From: JAENWD01 sp036381155
GTDB lineage: Bacteria; Acidobacteriota; Vicinamibacteria; Vicinamibacterales; JAENWD01
Length of the DNA stretch: 64,000 nucleotides
Direction of reading: 5' to 3'
Assembly: GCA_036381155.1 (NCBI GenBank)
Contig: DASVDJ010000035.1
Location: forward strand, 62,001 to 126,000
Both the position numbers and the translations under genes were made by a program. Numbering within the stretch: the first letter of the stretch is position 1; every line of letters starts with the position of its first letter. Below the pieces are notes generated by a model, which was given only the letters and a program-made list of their open reading frames with translations, did not search any database and was not told the origin of the DNA. This document shows, piece by piece, positions 24,808-33,249 of this stretch.

Positions 24808-25874
24808 GACGTCACCTGGAGAGGCGCCGGATGGCTGCCGGCGTCCGGGTCGCTCGCGCCCGGCCGCCAGGACTCCGCGATACGGAGCCAGGCGTGGACG
24901 ATGGCCGGGTTGAATCGCGATCCCGCACAGCGCACGAGCTCGGCCGCGGCGCGGATCGACGCCAGCGTGTCGTCGGGCCGCTCGGAGGTCAGCGCGTCGA
25001 ACGTATCGACGACCGCCACGATGCGCGCGCCGACGGGAATGGCTTCGCCGGCGAGTCCGAAGGGATGCCCGCTGCCGTCCCACGCCTCGTGCGACGCGGC
25101 GACGATCGCGGCGGCGCGTTCGAGACCGGGCACGGCGCGCACGACGTCGGCGCCGAGCTGCACGTGCGTGCGGATGAGCGCGATCTCCTCGTCGGTCAGC
25201 GGTCCGCGCCTCCTCATGAGCCCGTCAGGCAGCAGCGCCTTGCCGACGTCGTGCAGCAGCGCGCCGCGCGTGACGTCGGCCGTCTGCGCGGCGTCGAGTC
25301 CAAGTGCGCGGGCGAGCTCCGTTGCCATGCGGCTCACGCGCCACGCATGCTCCACGGCTTCCGGCGCGCGCTCGCCGATGGCACGCACCAGCGACATCGT
25401 CGCCGACCCGGGGTCCGGCTGCGCGGCTGCGACTGCCGTCAACTCGTCGCGGCGGCGGGCGATCGCGTCGCGGGTCGCCTGCTCGGCCTCCCGATCGCGA
25501 CGAACGCTCTCGCACCACTGCACGGCACGCCGCACCGCCTGCATCAGCTCGCGGCGCGAGAACGGCTTCAGCAGGAAATCGAGAACCCCCAGTCGGAGTC
25601 CTTCGGCCGCGACGTCGCATCCCTGATGCCCGGTGACCAGTACCACGCCGATGTCGGGATACTGTTCGCGCACCAGCCCGGCGAGCCACAGCCCGTCCCG
25701 GCCCGGCAGGATGAAGTCCAGCAGCACGACGTCGATGCCACCGGCCGACAGCCGGTCCAGTGCCGACACGGCGTCGCCGGCAACGGCACAGCGGTACCCC
25801 GCCGCCTCCAGCCACGACGACAGCAGGTCCCGAACGGCCGGATCGTCGTCCACGATGAGAATCGATGCGTTCAT
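24804..25874 (-). CDS. Response regulator with degenerate HD-GYP output domain
   Basis: A 356-residue RpfG-like protein. The receiver domain has ILIVDDDPAVRDLL and phospho-acceptor Asp53 in VVLLDFILPGRDG. The C-terminal domain has the HD-GYP frame: VEHAWRVSRMATELA, LLHDVGKALLPD and LIRTHVQLGADVV. HD-GYP enzymes hydrolyse c-di-GMP, but the normally HHE...GYP segment reads SHEAWDGSGHP: one metal-ligand His is Ser and Tyr of GYP is His. The later RPYK motif reads RPDD. Activity may be lost or altered. The ATG at 25874 gives a clean receiver start; the 11 upstream residues in frame are not family-like. Confidence 0.85.
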   Translation of the reverse strand: MNASILIVDDDPAVRDLLSSWLEAAGYRCAVAGDAVSALDRLSAGGIDVVLLDFILPGRDGLWLAGLVREQYPDIGVVLVTGHQGCDVAAEGLRLGVLDFLLKPFSRRELMQAVRRAVQWCESVRRDREAEQATRDAIARRRDELTAVAAAQPDPGSATMSLVRAIGERAPEAVEHAWRVSRMATELARALGLDAAQTADVTRGALLHDVGKALLPDGLMRRRGPLTDEEIALIRTHVQLGADVVRAVPGLERAAAIVAASHEAWDGSGHPFGLAGEAIPVGARIVAVVDTFDALTSERPDDTLASIRAAAELVRCAGSRFNPAIVHAWLRIAESWRPGASDPDAGSHPAPLQVTS

Positions 25875-25991
25875 GTGCTGCGGTCCGCTCCTGCTCCTGC
25901 GCACCACGGGCGGAGTGAACCCGTGACGCGCTTCAGCGTGGGAATCGACGCGGGGAGCGGGATCTTGAGCAGCTCGTGCGCTGTCTGGAGA

Positions 25992-27167
25992 TCAGCGATT
26001 CAGGCGGGGGCGGCGATCGGACGGCGAGTGCGCGTGCGCCAGGAGTCCGGCCGCAGCCGCTTCGCGAGCCTCCCGGCTGGGGGTGTACTCCGGTACGCCG
26101 GCCTGGAGATCGGCGAGCGCGGTCAGCGCGTCGTTGCGGCGGATATCGTCACGCAGGGCGCGCAGGACACGCCGGACCATCCGGACATCCGGTCGCGGCT
26201 GCCGGGCCGTCCAGATCCGGGGGTGCGACGTCCTGGCCAGGGACAGGCCGATGGTCGTCAGCTCTTCCCGCAGCTTCTCGCCCGGGCGCAGGCCGATATA
26301 CCGGACCGGCACGCGTCGCAGGCCGATCGACTCCCCCCAGTTCTGGACGCGCTCGGCCAGATCGGCGATCCGCACCGGCTGCCCCATGTCGAGCCAGAGG
26401 ATCTCCCCCGTCCGGCCCAGCAGGTCGGCCTTCACGATCAGCGACACCGCTTCCCGCGGCGTCATGAAATAGCGTGTGGCCCGCGGGTCGGTGAGCTCGA
26501 TCGGCCGGCCGTCCCGCATCTGCTCGAGCATCAGCTCGAGCACGCTTCCGCTGCTCCCGAGCACGTTGCCGAAGCGGACGGCCACGACACGCGCGGAACG
26601 GCCCGCGGCCGTCAGCGCGACGAGCTCCGCCAGGCGCTTGGTCGCGCCCATCACGCTGAGCGGCTGTGCCGCCTTGTCGGTGGAGACCTGGACGAACCGC
26701 GCGCCGCAGCCGGCCGCGGCGCGTGCGGCATGCCAGGTGCCGAACACGTTGGTGCGGACCGCACTCAGCACCGCGCGCTCGGCCATGGTGACGTGCTTGT
26801 ACGCGGCGGCATGGTAGACGACGTCGGGCATCGTCCGCTCGCAGGCGTCGTCGATGTCTCCCGCGCGACTGACGTCGCCGAGCACCGGCACGATGGGCAC
26901 GTCCGGGCGCGACGCGCGCAGCTCGCGTTCGATGCGGAACAGGTTGTATTCCGACTGATCGAAGAGCACGAGTCGCGCCGGCGCGCATTCGGCCAGCAGC
27001 CGCGCGAGCGCCGAGCCGATCGACCCGCCGGCGCCGGTCACGAGGAGACGGCTGCCCCGGAGCGCGCGGCGATCCGCGGCGCGCAGCAGGCCGCGCTCGC
27101 GCCGTCCGAGCAGCAGCTCCTGCAGGGAGACGCGCTCGTCGCTAGCGGGCTGCTTCAGCGGCTGCAC
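25992..27167 (-). CDS. pseB: UDP-N-acetylhexosamine 4,6-dehydratase-like SDR (PseB/FlaA1/CapD type)
   Basis: A 391-residue nucleotide-sugar dehydratase of the soluble FlaA1/PseB/CapD group. The NAD site is VTGAGGSIGSALARLL. The motif STDKAAQPLSVMGATKR shows the Met-x3-Lys that replaces Tyr-x3-Lys in this group, with the catalytic TDK. VRFGNVLGSSGSV and DPRATRYFMT are further signatures. In flagellin glycosylation PseB makes the first intermediate of pseudaminic acid; the PseC-, PseG- and NeuB-like genes upstream in the same operon support that. The 5' end overlaps the motD gene by 26 bp. C6 versus C5 stereochemistry, hence pseudaminic or another nonulosonate, cannot be told by eye. Confidence 0.82.
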   Translation of the reverse strand: MQPLKQPASDERVSLQELLLGRRERGLLRAADRRALRGSRLLVTGAGGSIGSALARLLAECAPARLVLFDQSEYNLFRIERELRASRPDVPIVPVLGDVSRAGDIDDACERTMPDVVYHAAAYKHVTMAERAVLSAVRTNVFGTWHAARAAAGCGARFVQVSTDKAAQPLSVMGATKRLAELVALTAAGRSARVVAVRFGNVLGSSGSVLELMLEQMRDGRPIELTDPRATRYFMTPREAVSLIVKADLLGRTGEILWLDMGQPVRIADLAERVQNWGESIGLRRVPVRYIGLRPGEKLREELTTIGLSLARTSHPRIWTARQPRPDVRMVRRVLRALRDDIRRNDALTALADLQAGVPEYTPSREAREAAAAGLLAHAHSPSDRRPRLNR

Positions 27168-27879
27168 GCGGCTCCTCCTGCACGCTGACCTGCGGGTTCA
27201 GGACGACGATGTCGACGCGGCGGTTGCGGGCGCGATTCGCGTCCGAATCGTTCGGTACCCGCGGATGGAACTCCCCGTATCCCGCTGCCGACAGGCGGTC
27301 CGGGCTGATGCCGATCTGCTCGATGAAGAAGGCGACGACCGTCGTCGCGCGCGCGGTCGACAGCTCCCAGTTGGAGGCAAAGCGCGGGGTGTGGATCGGC
27401 ACGTCGTCGGTGTGCCCCTCGACGCGGATTGCATGGGGGATGTCGATCAGCGTCACGCCGATCTCGTGGAACACGCGGCGGGCGTCCTCGTCGAGGTCGG
27501 CGCGCCCGGTCTCGAAGCTGCCGGCCTCCCGTACCGTGATGACGAGACCGCGGCGGTCCTCCGACAGCTCGACCCTGTGTTCGCCGAGCTGGGCCAGCCG
27601 CCGCGCGAGCCGCTCGCGGACGTCGGCGAGCGAGCCGGCCGGTTCCGTCACGGTGTGGATCTCGGGCAGGACCGCCATGAGGGTCGCGTCCGTCACCTGG
27701 TGCTCCGCGAACGCCTGCTGGAAGGCGGCGACGGCCTTCTCCAGCTTTCGCTGATCGACCGTCGAGATCGCGTACATCGTCACGAAGAACGCAAAGAGCA
27801 GGGTGATGAAGTCGGCGTACGAGATGAGCCACCGCTCGTGGTTCACCGCTTCGCCTCCGCGTTGCCGGCGCCGTCTCAC
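27142..27879 (-). CDS. motD: Second flagellar stator protein, MotD/MotB type
   Basis: A 245-residue MotB homologue. Its membrane segment HERWLISYADFITLLFAFF followed by VTMYAIS closely resembles Pseudomonas MotD rather than classical MotB, and the Asp of YADF is conserved. The OmpA-like domain has IRVEGHTDDVPIHTPRFASN and GYGEFHPRVPNDSDANRARN. The GTG start overlaps the motC stop (GTGA). With MotC it would be an alternative stator for different loads or surfaces, as in pseudomonads. Confidence 0.9.
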   Translation of the reverse strand: MRRRRQRGGEAVNHERWLISYADFITLLFAFFVTMYAISTVDQRKLEKAVAAFQQAFAEHQVTDATLMAVLPEIHTVTEPAGSLADVRERLARRLAQLGEHRVELSEDRRGLVITVREAGSFETGRADLDEDARRVFHEIGVTLIDIPHAIRVEGHTDDVPIHTPRFASNWELSTARATTVVAFFIEQIGISPDRLSAAGYGEFHPRVPNDSDANRARNRRVDIVVLNPQVSVQEEPRAAAEAAR

Positions 27880-28688
27880 GCCACCCTCCGGCGCGGCTGC
27901 CCCGGCTCCGCCGGGGTGTGGGCCAGCATGGCGCGCAGCTTCTCGTCGACCAGTCGCGGGTTCAGGCCGTCCTGGATGGCGAGGATGCCCTCCATCATCA
28001 GCTCGCGATGCCGTGCCGCCTCGCGGGCGCGGCCGCGCAGGCGCGCCGCGATCGGCAGGCAGAACAGGTTGGCCGCGCCGACGCCGTACACCGTCGCGAC
28101 GAACGCGACGGCAATCCCTCCGCCGATGTGCTCGGGCTCGCTCAGGTGCTGCATGGTCTGGATGAGACCGAGCACCGCGCCGAGGATGCCGAGGGTCGGC
28201 AGATACCCGCCGGCCGCCTCGAACACGCGCGCCGGCGCCTCGTCGTGTTCTTCCTGATGCTGAATCTCGAGCTCCATCATGTCGCGCAGCACCTGCGGCC
28301 GGGCGCCGTCCACGGCGTGCATCAGGTACTTGCGCAGGAACGGATCGGCGTGGTCATCCACCACGTTCTCCAGAGACATCAGGCCGTTCCGGCGCGCCTG
28401 TCCGGCGAGCCGGACGATCTCCTGCACGAGCGCGTCGGCGTTGACGGGACGCTCGAGGACGAGCGCGCGCAGGCTCCGGGCGGCCTGACGGATTTCGGCC
28501 CACGATGACCCGAGCAGCACGGCCCCGGCGGTGCCGCCGAAGACGATCAGCGCGGCCGCCGGCTGCAGGATCGACGAGAGCGTGCCCCCTTCGAGCGCCT
28601 GGCCGGCGCCCACGAGCGCCAGCCCGAGCGGCAGACCCAGGACCGCGGTCCACTGGAACCGCGTGCGCGCACGCCGCGTCACCGCCAC
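27876..28688 (-). CDS. motC: Second flagellar stator protein, MotC/MotA type
   Basis: A 270-residue MotA homologue with helices near residues 15-60 (AVLGLPLGLALVGAGQALEG; AAALIVFGGTAGAVLLG) and 160-205 (LPTLGILGAVLGLIQTMQHL; GIAVAFVATVYGVGAANLF). The loop contains RKYLMHAVDGARPQVLRDMM, as in MotC proteins. It starts at a GTG overlapping the flbD stop region by 10 bp and is coupled to motD. Order flbD-motC-motD follows that of many flagellar operons. Confidence 0.9.
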   Translation of the reverse strand: MAVTRRARTRFQWTAVLGLPLGLALVGAGQALEGGTLSSILQPAAALIVFGGTAGAVLLGSSWAEIRQAARSLRALVLERPVNADALVQEIVRLAGQARRNGLMSLENVVDDHADPFLRKYLMHAVDGARPQVLRDMMELEIQHQEEHDEAPARVFEAAGGYLPTLGILGAVLGLIQTMQHLSEPEHIGGGIAVAFVATVYGVGAANLFCLPIAARLRGRAREAARHRELMMEGILAIQDGLNPRLVDEKLRAMLAHTPAEPGQPRRRVA

Positions 28689-28885
28689 GACTCGCCTCCC
28701 CGGCCGTCGAGCACGGCATGCTTGAAGCGGATGATGCGCTCGAGGATTTCGTCGGGCGTCTCCCGCACCATCAGCGTCTCGCCGTTCGCCAGCGAGATGA
28801 GGGTGTCGGGCGTCCGCTCGACGCTGTAGATCACGTCGACGTTCAGCAGCATGGCGGATCCATCGAGCCGCGTGACGGCAATCAT
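28679..28885 (-). CDS. flbD: FlbD-family small flagellar protein
   Basis: A 68-residue protein matching the short FlbD family of Gram-positives and others: MIAVTRLDGSAMLLNVDVIY, then SVERTPDTLISLANGETLMV and RETPDEILERIIRFK. This is not the Caulobacter NtrC-like FlbD. Its function is undefined; it is typically encoded beside motA-motB or flgE. It overlaps the SpsF-like gene by 4 bp upstream and motC by 10 bp downstream, which ties the sugar genes and motor genes into one transcript. Confidence 0.88.
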   Translation of the reverse strand: MIAVTRLDGSAMLLNVDVIYSVERTPDTLISLANGETLMVRETPDEILERIIRFKHAVLDGRGGESWR

Positions 28886-29586
28886 GCGACCTCCCGCTGT
28901 TCGCGCACGCGATCCGCGGCGCGGATGATGCCCTGCAGCGGCACGCGTGTGGCCGTGCCGCCGGCTCGCCGAAGGACGGCGTCCATGTAGGCGAGGTCCT
29001 CGGGGGTGTCGATCGTCAGCCTGAGGTCCGGGCGGCAGAGGGCACGCGGCGCCCAGGGTTCGAGCGTGCGGAACCGGTTCTCCGGGCGTTTCAGGTACGG
29101 GGTGACGTGCTCGCGGTCGTAGGCGGAGGTCGCACGCTCCGCGGCCAGCAGCAGCGCCTGCGCCCGCATGCCTTCCACGGCGGCGCCAACCGGCAGACCG
29201 CGCTCGACGACGTAGTCGAGCGGCGCCGATCGCAGATGGGCCAGCACGCGGGCGGGCGCGTCGATGTCGACGCACGGGTTGTCGGCCGTCGCGCGGATCA
29301 CGTAGACGGGCCGGAGGGCTTCGACAACCTCCACGAAGCGGCCGAGGACATCGGCATCCGGCCCGCGCAGGCACGGCACGCCGTGCGCGAGCGCCTCGTC
29401 CTCGAGGCCGTCGTCCTCCGCCCGCGTCGTCGTGGCCAGTACCAGCGGTGCGGCACCTCCCGCGAGCAGACGGTCGAGGCACCGCGACAGCACGGACCGC
29501 CCTGCCACCGGGCGCAGCGCCTTGCCGGCCAGCCGGACCGAACCGAGCCGGGCCTGCAGGATGATGAGCGCGTCGGCCGCTCTCAT
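28882..29586 (-). CDS. SpsF-like cytidylyltransferase/nucleotidyltransferase
   Basis: A 234-residue member of the SpsF/acylneuraminate cytidylyltransferase group, which activate sugars as CMP derivatives. The nucleotide site is LIILQARLGSVRLAGKALRP, with Arg and Lys at the usual positions; IRATADNPCVD and DLRLTIDTPEDLAYMDAVL are typical of SpsF. In a nonulosonate cluster it would take the place of PseF or LegF and activate the nine-carbon sugar. The ATG at 29586 overlaps the ATP-grasp stop by 4 bp; the long upstream frame is a shadow of that gene. Confidence 0.82.
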   Translation of the reverse strand: MRAADALIILQARLGSVRLAGKALRPVAGRSVLSRCLDRLLAGGAAPLVLATTTRAEDDGLEDEALAHGVPCLRGPDADVLGRFVEVVEALRPVYVIRATADNPCVDIDAPARVLAHLRSAPLDYVVERGLPVGAAVEGMRAQALLLAAERATSAYDREHVTPYLKRPENRFRTLEPWAPRALCRPDLRLTIDTPEDLAYMDAVLRRAGGTATRVPLQGIIRAADRVREQREVA

Positions 29587-30587
29587 GCGACGTCCTCCAG
29601 CCGCTGTGCCCCGGCGCGCAGCGCCGCCACGCGATCGTCGTCCAGGAAGATCGCTGCCTCGTAGCTCGTCATCCAGAACCCCGGTTCGAACCGGCCGATG
29701 GCGGGAGACACGCGCTCGCCGCTGGCCATGGCGACGAGCATCCCGGGAAAGTCGGCGCCGGCCGCCATCGTCAGCGGGATGCCGCCCGAGAACCGCGGGT
29801 TGATCTCGAAGACGACGGGCACGCCGTTGACGACGCGGCACTGGATGTTGACGGCGCCTGCGAAGCGCAGCGTCCGCGCACAGGAAAGCGCCAGCTCGAT
29901 GAGCGCCGGGTCGTCCGCCGTGCGCCCGCGGTCGATGACGCCGGCCCGGATGACCACGCGCTCGCGCGGGACGACGCTGATCGGCCGGCCGTCGAAGTCG
30001 CACAGCAGGTCGATGGTGAACTCCGGTCCGTCGAGGAACTCCTGCACGATCGGATTCCGGACGTATTCGAGGAAGAACGCGAGCTCTCGCGGCGAACGTG
30101 CCCGAAACGCGCCGACGCCGCCCCGCCCGACGCGCGGCTTGACGAACAGCGGAAACGTCGGCCTGGCGGGCAGGTCGTCCGGCAGCCACGTCGCGGCCGC
30201 GGCCAGTCCTTCGGCGCGCAGGTGCGTGCAGGTGGCGAGCTTGTCATTGCAGATCGCCGCGGTCTCCGCCGGTGATACCGCGACGACGATGCCGCGTGCG
30301 GCGAAGGCATCGCGCGCGGACGCGAACCGCTCGAGCTCGTCGTCGATCGTCGGCACCACGAGCCGGACCCGCTCCGCTTCGCAGATCCCGGCGATCACGT
30401 CGAGGTACTCCGGATCGTCCGACAGCGGGACCAGATACGAGCGATCCGCGACGTGCACCGCCGGCGAGAGCGGGTTGATGTCGGTGACGACCACTCGCCC
30501 ACCACCCCGCGCGGCGAGGGCACGCTGGAAGCCCTGCACGAGCGCGACGCGGCGCGACGCCGCGGTGACGAGCACGTTACACGGCAC
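29583..30587 (-). CDS. ATP-grasp family ligase (carbamoyl-phosphate-synthase-like)
   Basis: A 334-residue ATP-grasp enzyme. N-terminal NVLVTAASRRVALVQGFQRA is the pre-grasp nucleotide-fold start; FPLFVKPRVGRGGVGAF is the ATP-binding Lys/Gly-rich loop and VPVVFEINPRFSGGIPLTM holds the metal-binding Glu and Asn. Such enzymes occur in sugar-modification loci beside NeuB- and SpsF-like genes and may attach an amino acid or similar group to the sugar. The acceptor is unknown. It overlaps neuB by 11 bp upstream and the SpsF gene by 4 bp downstream. Confidence 0.8.
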   Translation of the reverse strand: MPCNVLVTAASRRVALVQGFQRALAARGGGRVVVTDINPLSPAVHVADRSYLVPLSDDPEYLDVIAGICEAERVRLVVPTIDDELERFASARDAFAARGIVVAVSPAETAAICNDKLATCTHLRAEGLAAAATWLPDDLPARPTFPLFVKPRVGRGGVGAFRARSPRELAFFLEYVRNPIVQEFLDGPEFTIDLLCDFDGRPISVVPRERVVIRAGVIDRGRTADDPALIELALSCARTLRFAGAVNIQCRVVNGVPVVFEINPRFSGGIPLTMAAGADFPGMLVAMASGERVSPAIGRFEPGFWMTSYEAAIFLDDDRVAALRAGAQRLEDVA

Positions 30588-31632
30588 GGCGCATCTCCGA
30601 ATCGGCCACGGCGTCCCACTGAATGGCCTCGCCGGCTGCGATATCGCGCAGAAGGACGCAGCCGATCAGCCGGTCGATGTCCGAAGCCGGAACGCCACGC
30701 GCAGGCCGCAACGCGACCAGGTCGGTTTCCCGGAGCACGTCGCCGCGGGCGAGCGCGCGCACGGCGTGCAGCGCGCGGCGGCTGGGGACGAGATTCGGCG
30801 ACTCCGCGTCCAGGCACGTCTTCGTGCCATCCCCCAGGGCCAGCCGGGTGCGCTCGGCAGCGGCGATGGCGGCGCGCAGCTCGTCGGGAGTCGACGACAC
30901 CGCGCGGTCGATGGCCGTGCTGTCCGCCTGGTCGACGATGTGACGCTCGTAGATCGAGGCGCCGAGAGCGGCCGCGACGACGATCGCGGGGCTGAACGTG
31001 CCGTGGTCCGACAGGCCGACGGGACGGCTGGTCGCACGCGCGAGCGTGGCGATCGCGGCGAGGTTCTCCTGGCCCTCGGGCACGGGATAGGCGGACACGC
31101 AGTGCAGTACCGCGATGTCGCGCGCGCCCGCGTCGGCTGCCCAGTCCACGGCGCGCCGGACTTCGTCGAGGGAGCTCATCCCCGTCGAGAGCACGAGCGG
31201 CACGCCGGTGCGCGCCACGCGCTCGATCAGGCGGCGGTGCGTCAGGTCGCCGCTCGCAATCTTCCAGGCATCCACGCCGACGCGCTCGAGCAGGTCGACG
31301 GCGCGATCGTCGAAAGGCGTCGACATGAACGCCAGGCCGTGCGCCCGCGCGCGCGCCGCGACGATCCGGTGCGCCTCCTCGTCGAGCTCGAACGTCCGGA
31401 AGAAGTCGCGCAGCGAGCCCGCGGCCACATGGGCGGGGGCCGGACAGTTCGCGGCGACGAGTCCGTCGGCGTGCAGCGTCTGGAGCTTCACCGCGGACGC
31501 GCCGGCGGCAGCGGCCGCGTCGACGAGCGCGCACGCGAGATCGGGCGACCCGCCGTGGTTCAGCCCGATCTCGGCGATGACGAACATCGGCTGTCCGGGG
31601 CCGACACGGCGTCCGGCAATCTCACACGTCAT
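30577..31632 (-). CDS. NeuB-family nonulosonate synthase (pseudaminate/legionaminate synthase-like)
   Basis: A 351-residue NeuB/PseI/LegI protein, which condenses phosphoenolpyruvate with a six-carbon amino sugar to give a nine-carbon acid. The barrel carries MFVIAEIGLNHGG, AVKLQT, FMSTPFD, WKIASGDL, LSTGMSS and HCVSAYPVP, all family signatures. A C-terminal SAF/antifreeze-like domain (SRRALHAVRALARGDVLRET) is present. The ATG at 31632 gives the canonical N-terminus and overlaps the HAD gene. It is the central enzyme of the flagellin sugar pathway here. Confidence 0.92.
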   Translation of the reverse strand: MTCEIAGRRVGPGQPMFVIAEIGLNHGGSPDLACALVDAAAAAGASAVKLQTLHADGLVAANCPAPAHVAAGSLRDFFRTFELDEEAHRIVAARARAHGLAFMSTPFDDRAVDLLERVGVDAWKIASGDLTHRRLIERVARTGVPLVLSTGMSSLDEVRRAVDWAADAGARDIAVLHCVSAYPVPEGQENLAAIATLARATSRPVGLSDHGTFSPAIVVAAALGASIYERHIVDQADSTAIDRAVSSTPDELRAAIAAAERTRLALGDGTKTCLDAESPNLVPSRRALHAVRALARGDVLRETDLVALRPARGVPASDIDRLIGCVLLRDIAAGEAIQWDAVADSEMRRAV

Positions 31633-32311
31633 GAACGACCTCCGCATCGAGCAGCCGCGCAACCGCCGCCGGCACGTCGGCGACGGATACGACGGTTTCG
31701 TCGGCCGGCCCGGTAACACCCGCCGCAACGGACCGGTGCGCGCCGCGGCGCACGCGAACGGTCCGCAGACCGGCCGCCCGTGCGCCGTCGATGTCGCACC
31801 AGGGGTCGTCACCGGCCATCACCGCACGCGCCGGCGTCACGCCGAGCGTCCGGCAGACCTCGTGAAACGCTGCCGGGTCGGGCTTCCCTTCGCTGACCTC
31901 GTGGGCATACACGACGACGTCGACGAGCGGGACGAGCCCGAGCGCGGCGACCTTCGCCCGCTGGACCTGCGGCAGTCCGTTCGTCAGCACGCCGACCCGC
32001 CAGCGCTCCCGCGCAGCGCCCAGCGCACGCCGGGCGGCGCCGGGCAGCCGCAGTTCCGGCCGGTGTGTGCGGTAGACGGCAAGCAGCTCGTGGACCATCT
32101 CGGGCCCTCCGCCGAGCGCCGCGGCCAGCCGCTGGAGCGCCGCCGCCCGCGCGCCGCGACGGAGCGCCGCCCGCAGATGGCCGAACGCTTCCCGGTGGTC
32201 CATCCCGTACCGGGTCTCGACGTGGCGCGCGATGGCGGCGTACCCGCTCCACGCAAACCGGCGCTCCGGATAGAGCGTGTCGTCGAGATCGAAAATCACG
32301 GCGCCGGTCAT
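31622..32311 (-). CDS. HAD-superfamily hydrolase
   Basis: A 229-residue haloacid-dehalogenase-like phosphatase. Motif I is VIFDLDDTLYPE, motif II is GVLTNG, and motifs III/IV are in SEGKPDPAAFH and AGDDPWCDIDGARAAG. Its position between neuB and pseG suggests it removes the phosphate from a nonulosonate-9-phosphate or a precursor, but HAD specificity cannot be read from these motifs. The ATG at 32311 overlaps the pseG stop by 4 bp. Confidence 0.85.
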   Translation of the reverse strand: MTGAVIFDLDDTLYPERRFAWSGYAAIARHVETRYGMDHREAFGHLRAALRRGARAAALQRLAAALGGGPEMVHELLAVYRTHRPELRLPGAARRALGAARERWRVGVLTNGLPQVQRAKVAALGLVPLVDVVVYAHEVSEGKPDPAAFHEVCRTLGVTPARAVMAGDDPWCDIDGARAAGLRTVRVRRGAHRSVAAGVTGPADETVVSVADVPAAVARLLDAEVVHDV

Positions 32312-33249
32312 ACGCGCCCGCTCCCGGCCAGGCGCATCAGCGCCGACGCCACACGCTCTGCTCCGCGGCCATCCACCAGCCGGCGGCCGCTGCGGCCCAA
32401 CCGCTCGGCCGTCGACGGATCGCCGAGCAACGCCGCGGCAGCCCGCGCAATCCCCCGCGGCGATCGGGGCGATGCCGCGATCGCGGCCCCTGCTCTTTCG
32501 AACGCGGCGACCGCGGCTCGCTGACCCGCGACGACCGGCACGGCGACGACAGGCACCCCGAGAGCGGCCGCTTCGTAGAGCGTCACGCCGCCCGCGACGA
32601 CGGCGACGTCGGCCCGCGCGAGTGTGGGAGCCAGGCTGCGCCGTGGACCGAGCAGCTCGACGCCGGCCGCCGTGCGGTCGCTCGATGCGGCAAACCCCGC
32701 GGCGATCTGCACCTGAACCGCTGGACACGCCGCGCGGAGCGCCGTTGCGATCGACCGCGCCAGCCCGACCCGTGGACCGCCGCCAAGCGCAATGACGACG
32801 CGCTCGCGACAGCGGACACGGCGGGTTCGGGCAATCGCCGGGTCGACGATCATGAATCGCGGGCCGAGCAGGGTGCGCCGCGCCCCGGCGATCGGACGCC
32901 GCGCGGCCAGGCTCCCGTCGATCGCGAGGTCGGAGGCGACCGGCGCGATGCCGGCGTCGTGCACGCTCGCGACCGGCACACCTCGCCGGCGCGCCGCGCC
33001 CAGCCAGCGCGCGGCGTCGCTGGCGACCGGCGTGTCGAGCACGACGAGGTCCGGGCCGAGTGCGTCGACCAGCGACGGGCCGCCGTGCACGACGCGAACG
33101 CGGCGGCGCGAGAGTCCGGGCAGGGGCCCGCCGAGCACGCTGATCCACACTCGTGCGTCGAGGGCGTTGCCGAGGCGGGCCGCACGGACGATGTGTCCGA
33201 AGCCGCGGCCCGGCCCGCATGCCACGCGAAACAGAACGCGAGGTTTCAT
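32308..33249 (-). CDS. pseG: PseG-like UDP-sugar hydrolase
   Basis: A 313-residue GT-B-fold protein. PseG removes UDP from UDP-2,4-diacetamido-altropyranose in pseudaminic acid synthesis. Supporting features are CGPGRGFGHIVRAARLGNAL (the G-x-GH-x-x-R nucleotide loop), VVLDTPVASDAARWL, IALGGGPRVG, and VAVVAGGVTLYEAAALGVPVV, the acceptor-side motif shared with MurG-like enzymes. It lies between pseC and the HAD gene with 4-bp overlaps on both sides. PseG is the best fit by context; the His of the GHxxR loop is present, as expected. Confidence 0.8.
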   Translation of the reverse strand: MKPRVLFRVACGPGRGFGHIVRAARLGNALDARVWISVLGGPLPGLSRRRVRVVHGGPSLVDALGPDLVVLDTPVASDAARWLGAARRRGVPVASVHDAGIAPVASDLAIDGSLAARRPIAGARRTLLGPRFMIVDPAIARTRRVRCRERVVIALGGGPRVGLARSIATALRAACPAVQVQIAAGFAASSDRTAAGVELLGPRRSLAPTLARADVAVVAGGVTLYEAAALGVPVVAVPVVAGQRAAVAAFERAGAAIAASPRSPRGIARAAAALLGDPSTAERLGRSGRRLVDGRGAERVASALMRLAGSGRV

